From Kushneria sinocarnis (GTDB lineage: Bacteria > Pseudomonadota > Gammaproteobacteria > Pseudomonadales > Halomonadaceae): DNA of 64,000 nucleotides. The notes beneath the pieces are model-generated. The model was given only the letters and a program-made list of their open reading frames with translations, made no database searches and was not told where the DNA came from. Position numbers and translations under genes: made by a program. Positions 27,522 to 39,624 of the stretch are shown piece after piece. Numbering within the stretch: position 1 is the first letter of the stretch; each line of letters opens with the position of its first letter. The DNA is taken from positions 124,001 to 188,000 of the forward strand of contig NZ_RBIN01000001.1 in the NCBI RefSeq assembly GCF_003633775.1. Reading direction: 5' to 3'.

Positions 27522-29595
27522 GAGACCTCCAGCAGCGAGATGTCGGCCACCGCGAGGAAGAGCGCCTGCAGGCGGGCGAGCAGGGCCAGCCGGTTGCGTC
27601 GCAGCGCCTCGTCGTCACTCATGACCATGACCCGATCGAAGAAGGTATCGACCGGCTCCTTGAGTCCCGCCAGTGCATCCAGTGCCTGCTGATACTGCTG
27701 GGCCTCGATCAGCGGGGCGGTCTCCTGCCGGCGGCCCTCGACGGCCTCGAACAGTGCCCGCTCGGCGTCATCGACCAGGCGCGCCTGATCGACCCCGTCG
27801 GGGATATCGCCGCTCTGGCGTGCCAGGATGTTGGCCACCCGCTTGTTGGCGGCCGCCAGTGCCTGCGCCTCGGGGCGATGGGTGAAGAGGTGCACGGCGC
27901 GCAGCCGGCGCTCGAAGTCGAACGGCCGGGTTACCGGCCGGGCACGCACTGCCAGATAGGTCTCGGTGGCCATGCCCTCGCTGTCGGCCCAGGCGCGGAA
28001 GCGATCGAGCATGTAGTCGAGCACCTCGTTGACCACCCGGTCGGCATCCTCGATGGCGGCATGCTGGCGAGCCGCCGTGGTCAGCAGTTCGCGCAGGTCG
28101 AGATCGAGTTCGGCGCCGATCAGGATCGACAGCACCCCGATGGCGGCGCGGCGCAGGGCGAACGGGTCGCGGGTGCCGGAGGGCTTCTGGCCGATGCCGA
28201 AGATCCCGGTGAGGGTGTCCAGTCGGTCGGCCAGCGCCACCGCAAGCGCCGGGCCGCGCTCGGGGATCTCGTCACCGGCGAAGCGCGGCAGGTACTGCTG
28301 GTGCAGGGCGCGGGCGACGGCGTCCGATTCGCCATCGAAGCGGGCGTAGTAGGCCCCCATTATCCCCTGCAGTTCGGGGAACTCCAGCACCATTTCGGTG
28401 ACCAGGTCGCACTTGGCGAGATGGGCGGCCCGGCGGCTCTGGTCGACATCGAGCCCGCTCTGCCCGGCAATGGTGCCGGCCAGCTCGGTGATGCGCCGGC
28501 TCTTGTCGGCCAGCGTCCCCAGCTGCTGCTGGAAGACCACCTGCTCCAGCGCGTCGAAGCGCTCCTCGAGCCGCTGCCGGCGGTCGGTCTCGAAGAAGAA
28601 GGCGGCATCCGCCAGCCGGGGGCGGATCACACGCTCGTTGCCTTCGATGACCTGCTGCGGATCACGGCTCTCGAGGTTGGCGATGGTGATGAAGGCCGGC
28701 AGCAGCCGGTCATCGTCGCCCAGCAGGTGGAAGTACTTCTGATTGCCCTTCATCGACGAGATCAGACACTCCGCCGGCACCTCGAGAAAGCGCTCGTCGA
28801 AGCGGCCGGTCAGCGCCACCGGCCACTCCACCAGTCCGGTGACCTCATCGAGCAGCTGCTCGTCGACCACGGCGGTGGCGTCCAGCAGCGCGGCCTCGGC
28901 TCGCACCTGCTCGAGAATCATGTTGCGCCGCCGTGGCAGATCGGCAATCACCTTCCCCGGTGATTCGAGCCGGGCGAGATAGTCATCGGCGTGGGCCAGC
29001 TCGAGCGGGTCGGGATGATGGAAGCGGTGGCCACGAGTGGCCCGGCCGGCCGTCAGCCCCAGCACCTCGGCCTCGACCACTTCACTGCCATAGAGCATCA
29101 CCAGCCAGTGCACCGGACGCGAGAATTCGGTCCGGGAGGCGCCCCAGCGCATCCGTTTGGGCACCGGCAGGGCGTCCACGGCGCTGCGCACCATGCCGGG
29201 CAGCAGGGCCACGGTGGTGTCACCCGGCTGGGTGTAGCGATGGCCGAGCCGCTCGCCCTTGTCGGTATCGAGGTGGCTGAGCTGCGCAACGTCGAGCCCC
29301 AGCGAGCGGGCAAAGCCGGTGGCGGCCTTCGTCGGCTGGCCCTCGGCATCGAAGGCGGCACTGACCGCCGGACCGAGGCGTTCGACATCGCGATCGGGCT
29401 GGCGCTCGGCCAGATGGGTGATGGTGACGGCCAGCCGGCGGGGGGTGGCGTGCGGATGGATCTCGCCGAAGCCGATGTCGGCCTCCGCCAGGCTCTGACG
29501 CAGGCTGCCGGCCAGCGCATCGGCCAGCGGCGCCAGCGCCTCCGGGGGCAGCTCCTCGCAGCCCAGTTCCACCAGCAGGGTATTGTCGGCTGCCA

Positions 29596-29596
<1 letters not shown>
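27518..29596 (-). CDS. glyS: glycyl-tRNA synthetase beta subunit
   Basis: 692 residues, the normal size (about 689 in E. coli). Charges tRNA-Gly together with GlyQ in an alpha2-beta2 enzyme. Seen: LLVELGCEELPPEALAPL at the N-terminus, EVPAECLISSMKGNQKYFHL near residue 275, and the C-terminal DALR-type anticodon domain with VEPVDTFFDRVMVMSDDEALRRNRLALL. The start shares one base with the glyQ stop (TGATG). Confidence 0.96.
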
Positions 29597-30558
<962 letters not shown>

Positions 30559-30755
30559 CGAAAGGTACCGTTGGCCCATGAATTCATCGACCGGCAAGTA
30601 TACAATCAGCGACCAGTGGGTTATAGGGCCGCGGCCGGGAGTGCCGGCACGAACGGCGGCCGGCGCCGCGGGGCAGCGCATGTCGCACCGGCGGTGTTAC
30701 CCTGAGGGCGCCGCCGCCGGCGGCCTTCGGATACGGCAGTTGCAGGAGAGAGCCA

Positions 30756-31709
30756 ATGATCGTGGTCACAGGGGGTGCCGGCTTCATCGGCGCCAATATC
30801 GTCAGGGCCCTCAACGAGCGCGGCCGCAGCGACATCATGGTGGTCGATGACCTGTCCGACGGACGCCGCTTCGTCAATCTTGCCGACTGCCGCATTGCCG
30901 ACTACCTCGACAAGGATGATTTCCTCGCCCGGGTGCGCGACCAGTCGCGGCTGCCGGCGATCGAGGCGATCTTCCACGAGGGCGCCTGCTCGGATACCAC
31001 CGAGTGGGACGGCCGCTACATGATGGCCAACAACTTCGAATACTCGAAGGTGCTGCTCGACTACTGCCAGGCGCACCAGATTCCCTTCCTCTACGCCTCC
31101 TCGGCGGCGGTCTACGGGGGCAGTGACGTCTTCCGTGAGGCGCCCGAGCACGAGCGTCCGCTCAACGTCTACGGCTACTCCAAGCTGGCCTTCGATCAGC
31201 ACGTGCGGGCCCGCTGGGACCGGCTGACCACCCAGGTCGCCGGCTTTCGCTACTTCAATGTCTATGGCCCGCGCGAGCAGCACAAGGGCAGCATGGCGAG
31301 CGTCGCCTTCCATCACTACAGCCAGATGGCGCGGGGCGAGCAGCCGAAGCTGTTCGGCGCCCATGACGGCTACGAGGCCGGCATGCAGAGCCGTGACTTC
31401 ATCCACGTCGCTGACGTGGTCGACGTCAACCTGTGGTTTCTCGACCATCCCGAGTGCTCGGGCATCTTCAATCTGGGGACCGGCCGGGCCGAACCCTTCC
31501 AGGCGATTGCCGATGCGGTCATCGAGTTCCAGGGGCACGGGCAGGTCGACTACATCGACTTCCCCGAGCATCTCAAGGGGCGCTACCAGAGCTATACCCG
31601 GGCCGATATCGGCCGGCTGCGGGCGATCGGCTACGACCGTGAATTCCGCACGGTCCATGAAGGCGTCACCGACTACATGCAGTGGCTGACCCGCGCCTCC
31701 CATGGCTGA
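30756..31709 (+). CDS. hldD: ADP-L-glycero-D-manno-heptose 6-epimerase
   Basis: Makes the ADP-L,D-heptose donor for the LPS core. 317 residues, extended SDR fold: [22 protein letters not shown] at the N-terminus, [23 protein letters not shown], the YxxxK pair in [14 protein letters not shown], and [20 protein letters not shown]. These are the full set of HldD signatures. A good AGGAGAG ribosome site precedes the ATG. Its stop overlaps the start of waaF by 8 bp. Confidence 0.95.
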   Translation: MIVVTGGAGFIGANIVRALNERGRSDIMVVDDLSDGRRFVNLADCRIADYLDKDDFLARVRDQSRLPAIEAIFHEGACSDTTEWDGRYMMANNFEYSKVLLDYCQAHQIPFLYASSAAVYGGSDVFREAPEHERPLNVYGYSKLAFDQHVRARWDRLTTQVAGFRYFNVYGPREQHKGSMASVAFHHYSQMARGEQPKLFGAHDGYEAGMQSRDFIHVADVVDVNLWFLDHPECSGIFNLGTGRAEPFQAIADAVIEFQGHGQVDYIDFPEHLKGRYQSYTRADIGRLRAIGYDREFRTVHEGVTDYMQWLTRASHG

Positions 31710-32739
31710 GGCGGGTATCCTCTCTCCCTCGGCGGTGCGCGGTGAACGCATTCTGGTGGTCGGCCCCGCCTGGGTCGGCGACATGGTCATGGCGCAGAGC
31801 CTGTTCATGGTGCTGCGCCGGCGCGATCCCGAGGCGGTCATCGATGTCATCGGGCCGAAGTGGTCGACGCCGATCCTCGAGCGCATGCCCGAGGTGCGCG
31901 AGGCGCTGACCCTGGATGTCGGCCACGGCGATGTCGAGCTGGCCGCCCGCTGGCGGCTGGGGCGCTCGCTGAAGGGGCGCTATGATCGCGCCATCGTGCT
32001 GCCCCGCTCGTGGAAGTCGGCGCTGGTGCCCTTTGCCGCCGGCGTGCCGCATCGCACCGGTTTTGTCGGCGAGCAGCGCTACGTGCTGCTCAACGACCGG
32101 CGTCAGCGCAACCGCACGGTGCTCGATCAGACCGTCAAGCGCTTCGTCGCGCTGGGCGTGCCGGTCGAGGAGTCCGCGCCGCTGGCCCAGGTGCCTCATC
32201 CGCACCTGACGCTGGATGCCGCCAACCAGCGCCGGCTGCGCGAGGCCTACTCGCTTACCCGGCCGCTGATCGGGCTGATGCCCGGGGCGGAGTATGGCCC
32301 TGCCAAGCAGTGGCCGCTCACCTACTTCCGGCGGGTGGCGCAGCAGATGGTGGCGCGTGGCCATCAGGTGATCGTGCTGGGCGGAGAGAAGGACCGTCCG
32401 GCCGGCGACACCATCAGCGACGCCCTCGAGGGGGTGGTCAACCTGTGCGGCCGGACATCGCTGGCGGATGCCGTGGACCTGCTGGGCAGCTGTGAACAGG
32501 TGGTCACCAACGACTCCGGCCTGATGCACGTGGCGGCCGCGGTGGGGACCCGCCTGCAGGCCATCTACGGCTCCTCCAGCCCGCGCTATACGCCGCCGCT
32601 GACGGCCCATGCCGATATCCACTGGCTGGAACTCTCCTGCTCGCCCTGCTTCGAGCGCACCTGCCCGCTGGGGCACACCAACTGCCTCAACCAGCTCGAT
32701 CCGGGGCGCATCATCGCCCACCTGGCCCCGGAGACCTGA
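31702..32739 (+). CDS. waaF: ADP-heptose:LPS heptosyltransferase II
   Basis: GT9 glycosyltransferase adding the second heptose to the inner core, 345 residues. [19 protein letters not shown] at the N-terminus, [22 protein letters not shown] near residue 100, [18 protein letters not shown] near 192, and [17 protein letters not shown] near 270, which holds the ADP-heptose-binding acidic residue. The [10 protein letters not shown] and [16 protein letters not shown] segments are typical of WaaF. The ATG at 31702 overlaps hldD by 8 bp. Confidence 0.93.
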   Translation: MAEAGILSPSAVRGERILVVGPAWVGDMVMAQSLFMVLRRRDPEAVIDVIGPKWSTPILERMPEVREALTLDVGHGDVELAARWRLGRSLKGRYDRAIVLPRSWKSALVPFAAGVPHRTGFVGEQRYVLLNDRRQRNRTVLDQTVKRFVALGVPVEESAPLAQVPHPHLTLDAANQRRLREAYSLTRPLIGLMPGAEYGPAKQWPLTYFRRVAQQMVARGHQVIVLGGEKDRPAGDTISDALEGVVNLCGRTSLADAVDLLGSCEQVVTNDSGLMHVAAAVGTRLQAIYGSSSPRYTPPLTAHADIHWLELSCSPCFERTCPLGHTNCLNQLDPGRIIAHLAPET

Positions 32740-32771
32740 CGCCGACCCGCGCGGGCCGACGCCGCGCCGGC

Positions 32772-33878
32772 TCAGTCGCCGCCGAGCGAGCTTTTCAGGC
32801 GCAGGTCCGCGTCGTGGCGTTCCAGCGCCAGCTCGATCAGCCGCCCGACCAGCGCCGGATAGCTCAGCCCGCTGGCCTGCCACAGCTTGGGGTACATGCT
32901 GATGCGGGTGAAGCCGGGCAGGGTGTTGACCTCGTTGATGATCACCTCGCCCGCCGGCGTGAGAAAGACATCCACCCGGGCCAGCCCGGCACACTCCAGG
33001 GTGCGGAAGGCGTGCAGCGCCACCCGGCGGATCTCGTCGCTGCTCGCCCGGTCGATATCGGCCGGGACGGCAATGGTGGCGCCGTCATCGCTGATGTACT
33101 TGGTGTCGTAGGAGTAGAAGCTGTCGCCGCTGACCACGATCTCGCCACAGACACTGGCCTCGGGGTTGTCGTTGCCGAGAATGGCGCACTCGATCTCGCG
33201 GCCCTGCACGGCGGATTCGACCAGCACCTTGTGATCGAACGACAGCGCCACTTCCAGCGCACGCGCGAGTTCGGCGGCATCGCCGACCCGGCTGACCCCC
33301 ACCGAGGAGCCCTGATTGGCCGGCTTGACGAACAGCGGACTGCCCAGCTCGGCGCTCAGGGCGTCGAAATCGGCCTGTCCGGCGTCATGGCGGTGAAAGG
33401 TGACGAAGGGGGCCACGGCCAGCCCGGCATCGCGCAACAGCCGCTTGGTCATGTCCTTGTCCATGCCCACGGCCGAGCCGAGCACCCCGGAGCCGACAAA
33501 GGGCAGGTTGGCCATGCGCAGCAGCCCCTGCAGCGAGCCATCCTCGCCCAGGGTGCCGTGCACGATGGGGAAGACCACGTCGAGCTGGTCAAGCACGCCG
33601 GCGTGTTCGGGCTCGATCAGCTGATCGCGCTCACGGCCCGGCACCAGCGCCACATCGCGCTGCGAGCGGTGGAGCGCGATGCGGGCAGGATCGTCGGCAT
33701 TGAGCAGAAAGTCCGAGGCCTCGTTGATGTGCCATTGGCCCTGTCGGTCGATGCCGATCAGGGTGACCTCGAAGCGCTCCCGGTCGAGGGCATCGACGAT
33801 GTTGCGGGCCGACTGCAGGGATACCTCGTGTTCGGCCGACTTGCCGCCGAAGATGACACCGACTCTGATCCTGCCCAT
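32772..33878 (-). CDS. ddl: D-alanine-D-alanine ligase
   Basis: ATP-grasp ligase making the D-Ala-D-Ala dipeptide for peptidoglycan, 368 residues (DdlA-like length). [22 protein letters not shown] at the N-terminus, [20 protein letters not shown] near residue 97, [14 protein letters not shown] near 175 and [20 protein letters not shown] near 315. The ATG at 33878 has AAGGAG 6 bp upstream. It is the last gene of the leftward LPS operon, an unusual place, as ddl is often in the dcw cluster. Confidence 0.94.
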   Translation of the reverse strand: MGRIRVGVIFGGKSAEHEVSLQSARNIVDALDRERFEVTLIGIDRQGQWHINEASDFLLNADDPARIALHRSQRDVALVPGRERDQLIEPEHAGVLDQLDVVFPIVHGTLGEDGSLQGLLRMANLPFVGSGVLGSAVGMDKDMTKRLLRDAGLAVAPFVTFHRHDAGQADFDALSAELGSPLFVKPANQGSSVGVSRVGDAAELARALEVALSFDHKVLVESAVQGREIECAILGNDNPEASVCGEIVVSGDSFYSYDTKYISDDGATIAVPADIDRASSDEIRRVALHAFRTLECAGLARVDVFLTPAGEVIINEVNTLPGFTRISMYPKLWQASGLSYPALVGRLIELALERHDADLRLKSSLGGD

Positions 33879-33981
33879 GGGCTGCTCCTTCTGCTCGTAC
33901 TGGCCATGATTGCGTGGGCGCATGATGCCATGTTCACCGCCCCCTGTCGGCCGTGATGCCCGCCGGCGACCGGTGTGATGC

Positions 33982-35034
33982 TCAGGCCGGCGCGAGCAGG
34001 CGCTGATAGAGCGCCAGATAGGCGTCTCCCATGGCCTCGGGGGTGAACTCGGCCAGCCGCTGCCGGGCGCCACCGACCAGCCGGGTGCGCTGGGCCGGAT
34101 CGTGACGCAGGGCCACGATCTGCTCGCTCAGCGTGGTGGCGTCATCGGGGGGGATCAGCACGCCGGTGCGGCCGTCGATGACAATATCGGGGATGCCGTC
34201 CACCCGACTGGCGATGATCGGTACGCCGGCATCCATGGCATCGAGCAGGGTCGAACCCAGTCCCTCGTTGCGCGAGGGAAAGACGAACAGGTCAAAGGCC
34301 GCCAGATAGTCGCCGACATGGGGCTGGAAACCCTCCCAGAGCACGTTGTCGAGATCGCGGCTCTCCTCGCGCAGGGCCTCGCCGTCCTCGCCCTCGCCGA
34401 GCAGCACGAACAAGAGATCGGGGTGCTCGCTGCGCAGCCGGCGGGCCGCCTCGATGATCAGGCGCTGCCCCTTGTGGCGATCCACCAGGGCGCCGACATG
34501 GCCGACCACGAAGCGGCCGCTGAAGCGCTCCTTGAGCGTCTCGCCGATCACCGAGTGGCGGGGCAGGTGGGAGAGGGCGCTGGGAATGCGCTCGACCGGA
34601 CACCAGTGCCGCTCGTTGAGGTGCGCCTCGATCGGGGAGGAGATCGCGACCGCCATGGCGGCGTCGCCGTAGGTGCGCCGATTGAAGGGCTTGTCGCGGA
34701 CCGGCTGGGGCACCCGGCGGGTCAGCAGATAGGGCGTGCGTCGCAGCTGTCGGTGCAGCCAGGCCCAGTGCACGGCCCGGGCCTCGTGGGCGTGGACCAG
34801 ATCGGCGCGCGGCCCCTGGAACTGCCCGGCCAGGGGGTGCGCCGCGGTGATGAAAGTGAGCGTTTGCAGACCCTCCAGCTCCTGCCTCATGGGGGAGTCG
34901 GCCCGACAGACCAGGCTCTGCTCGATGCCATGGGCGGCCAGTGCCAGGATCAGCAGGACGGTCTGGCGTTCACCGCCGCGGAAGTCGCGGGCCAGATTGA
35001 CGTGTCGAATGTGAATGTGCAAGTGAGTACTCAC
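33982..35034 (-). CDS. GT4-family glycosyltransferase, probably LPS core
   Basis: 350 residues from a GTG at 35034 (no nearby ATG). GT-B fold: N-terminal [19 protein letters not shown] and [18 protein letters not shown]-terminal [35 protein letters not shown], and [39 protein letters not shown], which carries the E-x7-E motif of retaining GT4 enzymes. The sugar transferred is not predictable. It lies in the leftward operon between a GT2 gene and ddl. Confidence 0.85.
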   Translation of the reverse strand: MSTHLHIHIRHVNLARDFRGGERQTVLLILALAAHGIEQSLVCRADSPMRQELEGLQTLTFITAAHPLAGQFQGPRADLVHAHEARAVHWAWLHRQLRRTPYLLTRRVPQPVRDKPFNRRTYGDAAMAVAISSPIEAHLNERHWCPVERIPSALSHLPRHSVIGETLKERFSGRFVVGHVGALVDRHKGQRLIIEAARRLRSEHPDLLFVLLGEGEDGEALREESRDLDNVLWEGFQPHVGDYLAAFDLFVFPSRNEGLGSTLLDAMDAGVPIIASRVDGIPDIVIDGRTGVLIPPDDATTLSEQIVALRHDPAQRTRLVGGARQRLAEFTPEAMGDAYLALYQRLLAPA

Positions 35035-35076
35035 CTTGTCTGCAGATCGGAGATGTGGCGACGTCCTGACGCATGA

Positions 35077-35886
35077 CTACCAGATGCGCTCGAAGTCCTC
35101 GGCCTCGCGCACCTTCGCGTCGCGCTGGTATTCCAGCAGCTTGGCGTATTTCAGATAGGCATTGAGTGCCGCCGACAGGGCCACCGACAGCCCGTCGACC
35201 CCGGCGGTAAAGCCGCGCTGGAAGAGATACTTGCGCATGAAGGCGTTGCTGCCGTGCAGCCAGGGCGACCAAGCGTTCACCCGCCGCCCCTTGAGGTACA
35301 TGATCTTGGCGGCGCGCCTGGAGAAGCGGCCGCCGGCCTTGGTGAACAGCTCGCCGAGATCGGCAAAGGAGTAGTGCTCCAGATCGGCATCGAGCCGTAC
35401 CGTCCGGGTGGCCTGCACGGAAGCGTGCTGGCGGGTGTCGGAGAAGGCCGTGCGGTCGCGGTCGAACAGGCGGATGCAGTAGTCGGGATACCAGCCGCAG
35501 GCCCTGACCCAGCGCGACCCGATGAAGTTGCGCCGGCGCAGGGCGTAGCCGTCCGGGCCGTCGTCGGAGAGCGCGAGCGCCCTGATGGCAGTAACGGCCT
35601 GCTCGGTGAGCCGTTCGTCCGCGTCCAGCGACAGCACCCAGCGGTGGCTGGCGAGCGCGGGGCCGACGTTCTTCTGCGGGCCGTCACCGAGGTAGGGCTG
35701 CTCGACCACCCGGGCCCCCATCGCCCGGGCGCGCGCGAGCGTGGCATCGCTCGACCCCGAGTCGACCACGATCAGCTCACTGCAGACCTGCGCCAGCGAG
35801 GCCAGGCAGGCTTCAATGTTGTCGGCTTCATCGAGCGTGATGACCACGCCGCTGATCGGCGTGGTGCCCTGCCGGGAATCGGTCAT
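35077..35886 (-). CDS. GT2-family glycosyltransferase, WaaE/LgtF-like
   Basis: 269 residues. GT-A fold: SGVVITLDEADNIEACLASL at residue 12, IVVDSGSSDAT near 40, QPYLGDGPQKNVG and the DxD-like LSLDADERL near 87. The LPS-core branch is indicated by YALRRRNFIGSRWVRACGWYPDYCIRLFDR. Homologues (WaaE, LgtF) add glucose to the first heptose. Ten bases after lapC; ten genes of LPS synthesis surround it. Assigning glucose is inference. Confidence 0.82.
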   Translation of the reverse strand: MTDSRQGTTPISGVVITLDEADNIEACLASLAQVCSELIVVDSGSSDATLARARAMGARVVEQPYLGDGPQKNVGPALASHRWVLSLDADERLTEQAVTAIRALALSDDGPDGYALRRRNFIGSRWVRACGWYPDYCIRLFDRDRTAFSDTRQHASVQATRTVRLDADLEHYSFADLGELFTKAGGRFSRRAAKIMYLKGRRVNAWSPWLHGSNAFMRKYLFQRGFTAGVDGLSVALSAALNAYLKYAKLLEYQRDAKVREAEDFERIW

Positions 35887-35896
35887 GGTCAGCGCC

Positions 35897-37789
35897 TCAT
35901 CGGAAAAACCGTTTCATGGCCTGTACGGCATCGAAGACCGCAGGCGAGAAGTCCTGCTCGGGCAGCGGATTCATCTGCCGGTCATAGACCGTCCAGTCGC
36001 CGCTGTTGCTGATCTCGGTGATGCGATCCTTTTCGAGGATACCGTATTCGGTATAGCTGCCGGCCTCGACCCAGCTGCGATCGACCTCGCCGCCGAGCAG
36101 ATCATGGCCGAGGCTGTAGTCGCTCGGCGGATTGCTGCAGTTCAGGGCATGGGTCATCAGGGTCGGCACCACGCTGAAGTGGCTGGTGCGGCCATGGTGC
36201 ACTTCATCGGCCACGCCGGGGCCGTGGATCACCAGCGGCACGCCGGTCTGCCAGCGGGTGAAGTTGCCGTTGTGGCCCCAGTAGTTGTGGCCCGAGTCGT
36301 TGAACTCCTGGCCGTGGTCGGAGGTGAAGACCACCATGGTGTTCTCCCACTCGCCGTGCGACTTGAGATCGCGGATGACGCGGCCGATCAGCCGGTCATC
36401 GTAGTGCGCGGCGTTGCGGTGCAGGTTGCGGATCGGCGTCGGATCGGTATTCGGACCGAGCCGGGCGTACTCCATCTGCCGGGCCGAGGGCTGCCACGGC
36501 ATCTCGGCATCGTCGGGCACGCTGTAGCCGTGCGGGGCGTCATAGAACAAAAAGCCGAACCAGGGCTGATCGGGGTGGTCGCGCCGCCGGTTCTGCTGCC
36601 ACTCCAGCCACTCCTCGGTCATGTGCGCGTCCCGGGCGGCGGGCGTGTCGCCCTGGTGGGTGCGCAGGCGCAGGTCGGGCACCGAAGCGAAGGCGGTGCG
36701 ATCGAGCCCGACGCCGTTGAGGCTGGCCGAGGCAAAGATGCCCAGCGGGTAGTCGTGCTGCTGCAGGGTACGGATCAGCAGGCTCGGGGTCTGGGAGTTC
36801 TCCATGAACTGCCAGTAGTTGCCCGACAGGCCGTAGAGCAGGCTGAAGGTACCGCTGCGGGTGCCGTTGCCGCCGCTGTAGTGCTGGGTGAAGCGCGCCC
36901 CGTTGCGGGCGACGGCCGCCATGTTGGGAGTCGTCTTGTCATCGAGTTCGTCGAAGCGCCAGGAGTCCAGCAGCACGATCAGCACGTTGGGGGCATCCGC
37001 GCCCGGCTGGCAGTTCAGCGGTGTCTTCGGCCAGTCGAGGTTGGCACTGTCGTGGCTGCCGCCCATCTTCAGGCCCTGTTCACGCGCGGCCCGGGGGTCG
37101 AGCCAGCCGTGCTTCTCCATGAAGTCCTTGGCCGTGGCGGGATAGAACAGCGGATAGATGGCGGTCTGCTGGGTGACCGAGCGGTTGTAGCGGGCATCGC
37201 CGATGAGATGGATGACATGGCTGGCGATCGCCAGCAGCAGCAGCACGATGAAGCTCTTCCATACCGGGAAGCGCACCTCGCGGGCCCGGGAAAAGAGACG
37301 CCAGGCGAGCCACAGCTCGATCAGCGCGAAGCCGAGCATGACGCCGATGGCCATCAGCCAGGAGAACAACGAGAAGCTGAAGGTGTCGCCGTTGCTGTCA
37401 TGCAGGAACATCGACAGCATGAAGTGATTGACGTGGAAGCGGTACTGGGCGAAGACCTCGGTATCCAGCGCCAGCGCCCACAGCCCCAGGGTGGCGATCA
37501 GGGTGGCGGGCAGGATCATCCAGCGCCGGCGCAGGAAGAGCGCCAGCAGGCCCAGCGGCAGCCAGCCGAGCATCGCCAGCACGCCGAAGTGGCCAAGCCA
37601 GGTGGTCACCAGAAAGGCCCAGCCCGATAGGGTACCGGGCACGTCGAGCCAGGGCAGGTAGCGCAACGCCACCAGCCAGATGATGACCAGATTGATCAGT
37701 GCAAAGAAGGCGCTGGCGCGCAGCCGGAAGCTGCGCGAATCGTGCGACGTTCTCGGTGGTGTACGGGAGGACGAGGTGTTGGATGCCAT
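35897..37789 (-). CDS. lapC: inner-membrane DUF3413/sulfatase-fold protein, LapC/PbgA (YejM) family
   Basis: 630 residues: five hydrophobic helices (about residues 28-200), then a large periplasmic sulfatase-like domain. Family landmarks: FFALINLVIIWLVALRYLP, LDTEVFAQYRFHVNHFM, ASHVIHLIGDARYNRSVTQQTAIYPL and the domain start NVLIVLLDSW. E. coli LapC senses LPS and controls LpxC turnover, and its enzymatic site is lost. Here the domain keeps SGGNGTRSGTFSLLYG and SDHGQEF, so metal-dependent activity is possible. Cotranscribed with kdkA (10 bp) and the GT2 gene (10 bp). Confidence 0.85.
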   Translation of the reverse strand: MASNTSSSRTPPRTSHDSRSFRLRASAFFALINLVIIWLVALRYLPWLDVPGTLSGWAFLVTTWLGHFGVLAMLGWLPLGLLALFLRRRWMILPATLIATLGLWALALDTEVFAQYRFHVNHFMLSMFLHDSNGDTFSFSLFSWLMAIGVMLGFALIELWLAWRLFSRAREVRFPVWKSFIVLLLLAIASHVIHLIGDARYNRSVTQQTAIYPLFYPATAKDFMEKHGWLDPRAAREQGLKMGGSHDSANLDWPKTPLNCQPGADAPNVLIVLLDSWRFDELDDKTTPNMAAVARNGARFTQHYSGGNGTRSGTFSLLYGLSGNYWQFMENSQTPSLLIRTLQQHDYPLGIFASASLNGVGLDRTAFASVPDLRLRTHQGDTPAARDAHMTEEWLEWQQNRRRDHPDQPWFGFLFYDAPHGYSVPDDAEMPWQPSARQMEYARLGPNTDPTPIRNLHRNAAHYDDRLIGRVIRDLKSHGEWENTMVVFTSDHGQEFNDSGHNYWGHNGNFTRWQTGVPLVIHGPGVADEVHHGRTSHFSVVPTLMTHALNCSNPPSDYSLGHDLLGGEVDRSWVEAGSYTEYGILEKDRITEISNSGDWTVYDRQMNPLPEQDFSPAVFDAVQAMKRFFR

Positions 37790-37799
37790 GAGCGGAGCT

Positions 37800-38528
37800 T
37801 CAGACCTGTTGCGGAGCCGTGGAGAATTCAGCGTGATAACCCCCGAGAATGCCGGCCATCAGGGACTCGGCACGCTCGGGCGCGAAACGTTGCAGTGACC
37901 GCTGCAGGCGGTCGAGATTGCGCTGCTGCCAGCGCCCCGGTGAGCGCAGGCGGCAGCGGTCGAGGTCGATCACCCAGGCCCGGGCGGTCGGCGATTCGCT
38001 GACCAGCAGGTTGCGGGCGTTGAGATCGACATGGTCCAGTCCGGCCGCGTGACAGCGCCGGATGGCGCAGCCGGTAGCCGCCAGCAGCCGGGGATCGACT
38101 CCCGGCTCGGCGATCACGCTGGCCAGCGCCCGGGTGCCGAGCAGCCGCTCGGTGATCAGTGCCCCCTCATGCAGGGCACCGAAGCGCCAGATACAGGCCC
38201 CGATCGGACGGGGGACCGGCAGCCGGGCATCGTGCAGCGTGGCGGTCAGGCGGAATTCGCGAAAGGGGCGGCTGCGCTCGGCCCCCTGCCAGAGGTAGCG
38301 CTGGCGGGAGAGCCGGGCGGCCAGTCCGCCACGGTGATAGTGGCGCAGTACCCAGTGCCGGTCGCCATGCACGATGAACAGACTGGCGCCGCGCCCCGGC
38401 GCTTCGCCGGTCACCGCCCGGCGCTGCCGCCAGTAATCGCCCCGGAACCAGTCGGCGTTCATTTGTGGCGCTGATTCGGGGTCATATAGAATGTGCGCAT
38501 TCGCTTTTCGGGACGTAGCCATCCGCAT
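37800..38528 (-). CDS. kdkA: 3-deoxy-D-manno-octulosonic acid (Kdo) kinase
   Basis: Phosphorylates Kdo on lipid A in the inner membrane. 242 residues from the ATG at 38528, chosen because AGAGGA stands 6 bp upstream and because the ILYDPE and WFRGDYW segments belong to the family; M3 (38522) is an alternative. Kinase-like fold: TGEAPGRGASLFI, LRHYHRGGLAARLSRQRYLW, then HVDLNARNLLV (catalytic loop) near residue 180 and VIDLDRCR (metal loop) near 200. It starts two bases inside opsX on the other strand. Confidence 0.85.
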   Translation of the reverse strand: MRMATSRKANAHILYDPESAPQMNADWFRGDYWRQRRAVTGEAPGRGASLFIVHGDRHWVLRHYHRGGLAARLSRQRYLWQGAERSRPFREFRLTATLHDARLPVPRPIGACIWRFGALHEGALITERLLGTRALASVIAEPGVDPRLLAATGCAIRRCHAAGLDHVDLNARNLLVSESPTARAWVIDLDRCRLRSPGRWQQRNLDRLQRSLQRFAPERAESLMAGILGGYHAEFSTAPQQV

Positions 38529-39624
38529 GAAGCATCCTCTGCCCGCCCACCCGGCACATCTGTGCGTGCTGCGACTGTCCGCGCTGGGTGACGTCTGCAA
38601 TCTGGTCCCTGCAGTGCGTGCGCTGCAGCGTCAGTGGCCGCAGGTACGAATCACCTGGATCATCGGCCGGGGGGAGTACAGTTTACTGACCGGCCTCTCC
38701 GGGGTCGAGTTCGTGGTGTACGACAAGTCCTCCGGGCTGGCCGGCATGCGCCGGATCTGGCGCGAGCTCGGCGACGTGCACTTCGACGCGCTGCTGCACA
38801 TGCAGCAGTCGATCCGCGCCAGCATGCTGTCGCTGGGGCTCAACGCCGGTGTACGGCTGGGCTTCGATCGCGCCCGCGCCAAGGACTGGCAGACCTTGTT
38901 CACCCAGCGCCAGCTCGAGCCGCATCCGCACGCCCATGTGCTGGAGTCCTTCATGGACTTCGCCCGCATGATGGGGGTCGGTGATACCCGCCTGGCGTGG
39001 GATATCCCCCTGCCGCCCGAGGCGGTGACCGAAGCCGGACAGTGGGATGCCGGCCGGCGCACGCTGGTCATCAGTCCCTGCGCCAATCCGCGGCTGCGCA
39101 ATTTCCGCAACTGGTCGGCGGCCGGCTACGCCGCGGTGATCGAGCATGCCCGGACCCAGCACGGTCTGACCACCATCCTGACCGGTGGGGGCAGCCCCCA
39201 GGAGCGCGAGATGGGCGCCGAGATCCGCCGCCACTGCAGCTCGGCCGAGCCGGTGGATGCCATCGGCGCCACCTCGCTCAAGGGGCTGCTGGCGCTGATC
39301 GACCGCGCCGCCGCGGTGATCGCGCCCGACTCCGGACCGGTCCACATGGCCAATGCCATGGGCACGCCGGTGGTGGGGCTCTTTGCCACCACCAACCCCG
39401 AGCGGGCGGCGCCCTACTGCTGGCGCCGGCACGTGGTCAATCGCTACCCCGATGCGGTCCGCACCTACATGCACAAGTCCCCCGAGGCCATTGTCTGGGG
39501 CAGCCGGGTACGGCACGCCGATGCCATGTCGCTGATCACCTTCGAGGATGTGATCGGCGCCCTCGACCGGCTGCTGGCGGCCCCTCGGCCCCTCGATGAT
39601 CCCCGTCAGGAGAGCGCTTCATGA
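38527..39624 (+). CDS. opsX: heptosyltransferase, OpsX type (first heptose)
   Basis: GT9 enzyme of 365 residues. N-terminal [63 protein letters not shown], and [21 protein letters not shown]; the last is typical of OpsX, which adds heptose I to phosphorylated Kdo in Haemophilus, rather than WaaC. The nucleotide site is [19 protein letters not shown] near residue 265. Start uncertain: 38527 is preferred, 38491 possible; neither has a strong ribosome site. Its stop overlaps hldE by 4 bp (ATGA). Divergent from kdkA. Confidence 0.83.
   Translation: MKHPLPAHPAHLCVLRLSALGDVCNLVPAVRALQRQWPQVRITWIIGRGEYSLLTGLSGVEFVVYDKSSGLAGMRRIWRELGDVHFDALLHMQQSIRASMLSLGLNAGVRLGFDRARAKDWQTLFTQRQLEPHPHAHVLESFMDFARMMGVGDTRLAWDIPLPPEAVTEAGQWDAGRRTLVISPCANPRLRNFRNWSAAGYAAVIEHARTQHGLTTILTGGGSPQEREMGAEIRRHCSSAEPVDAIGATSLKGLLALIDRAAAVIAPDSGPVHMANAMGTPVVGLFATTNPERAAPYCWRRHVVNRYPDAVRTYMHKSPEAIVWGSRVRHADAMSLITFEDVIGALDRLLAAPRPLDDPRQESAS

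Noticed and set aside
31201-31215. CACGTG within hldD, and similar hexamers at 39430, 48165, 53743 and 63645
   Set aside because: Only the central hexamer matches; the TTT/AAA arms of parS are missing.
35741-37630. 629-residue plus-strand frame opposite lapC
   Set aside because: Shadow of lapC, which has clear family motifs and operon context.
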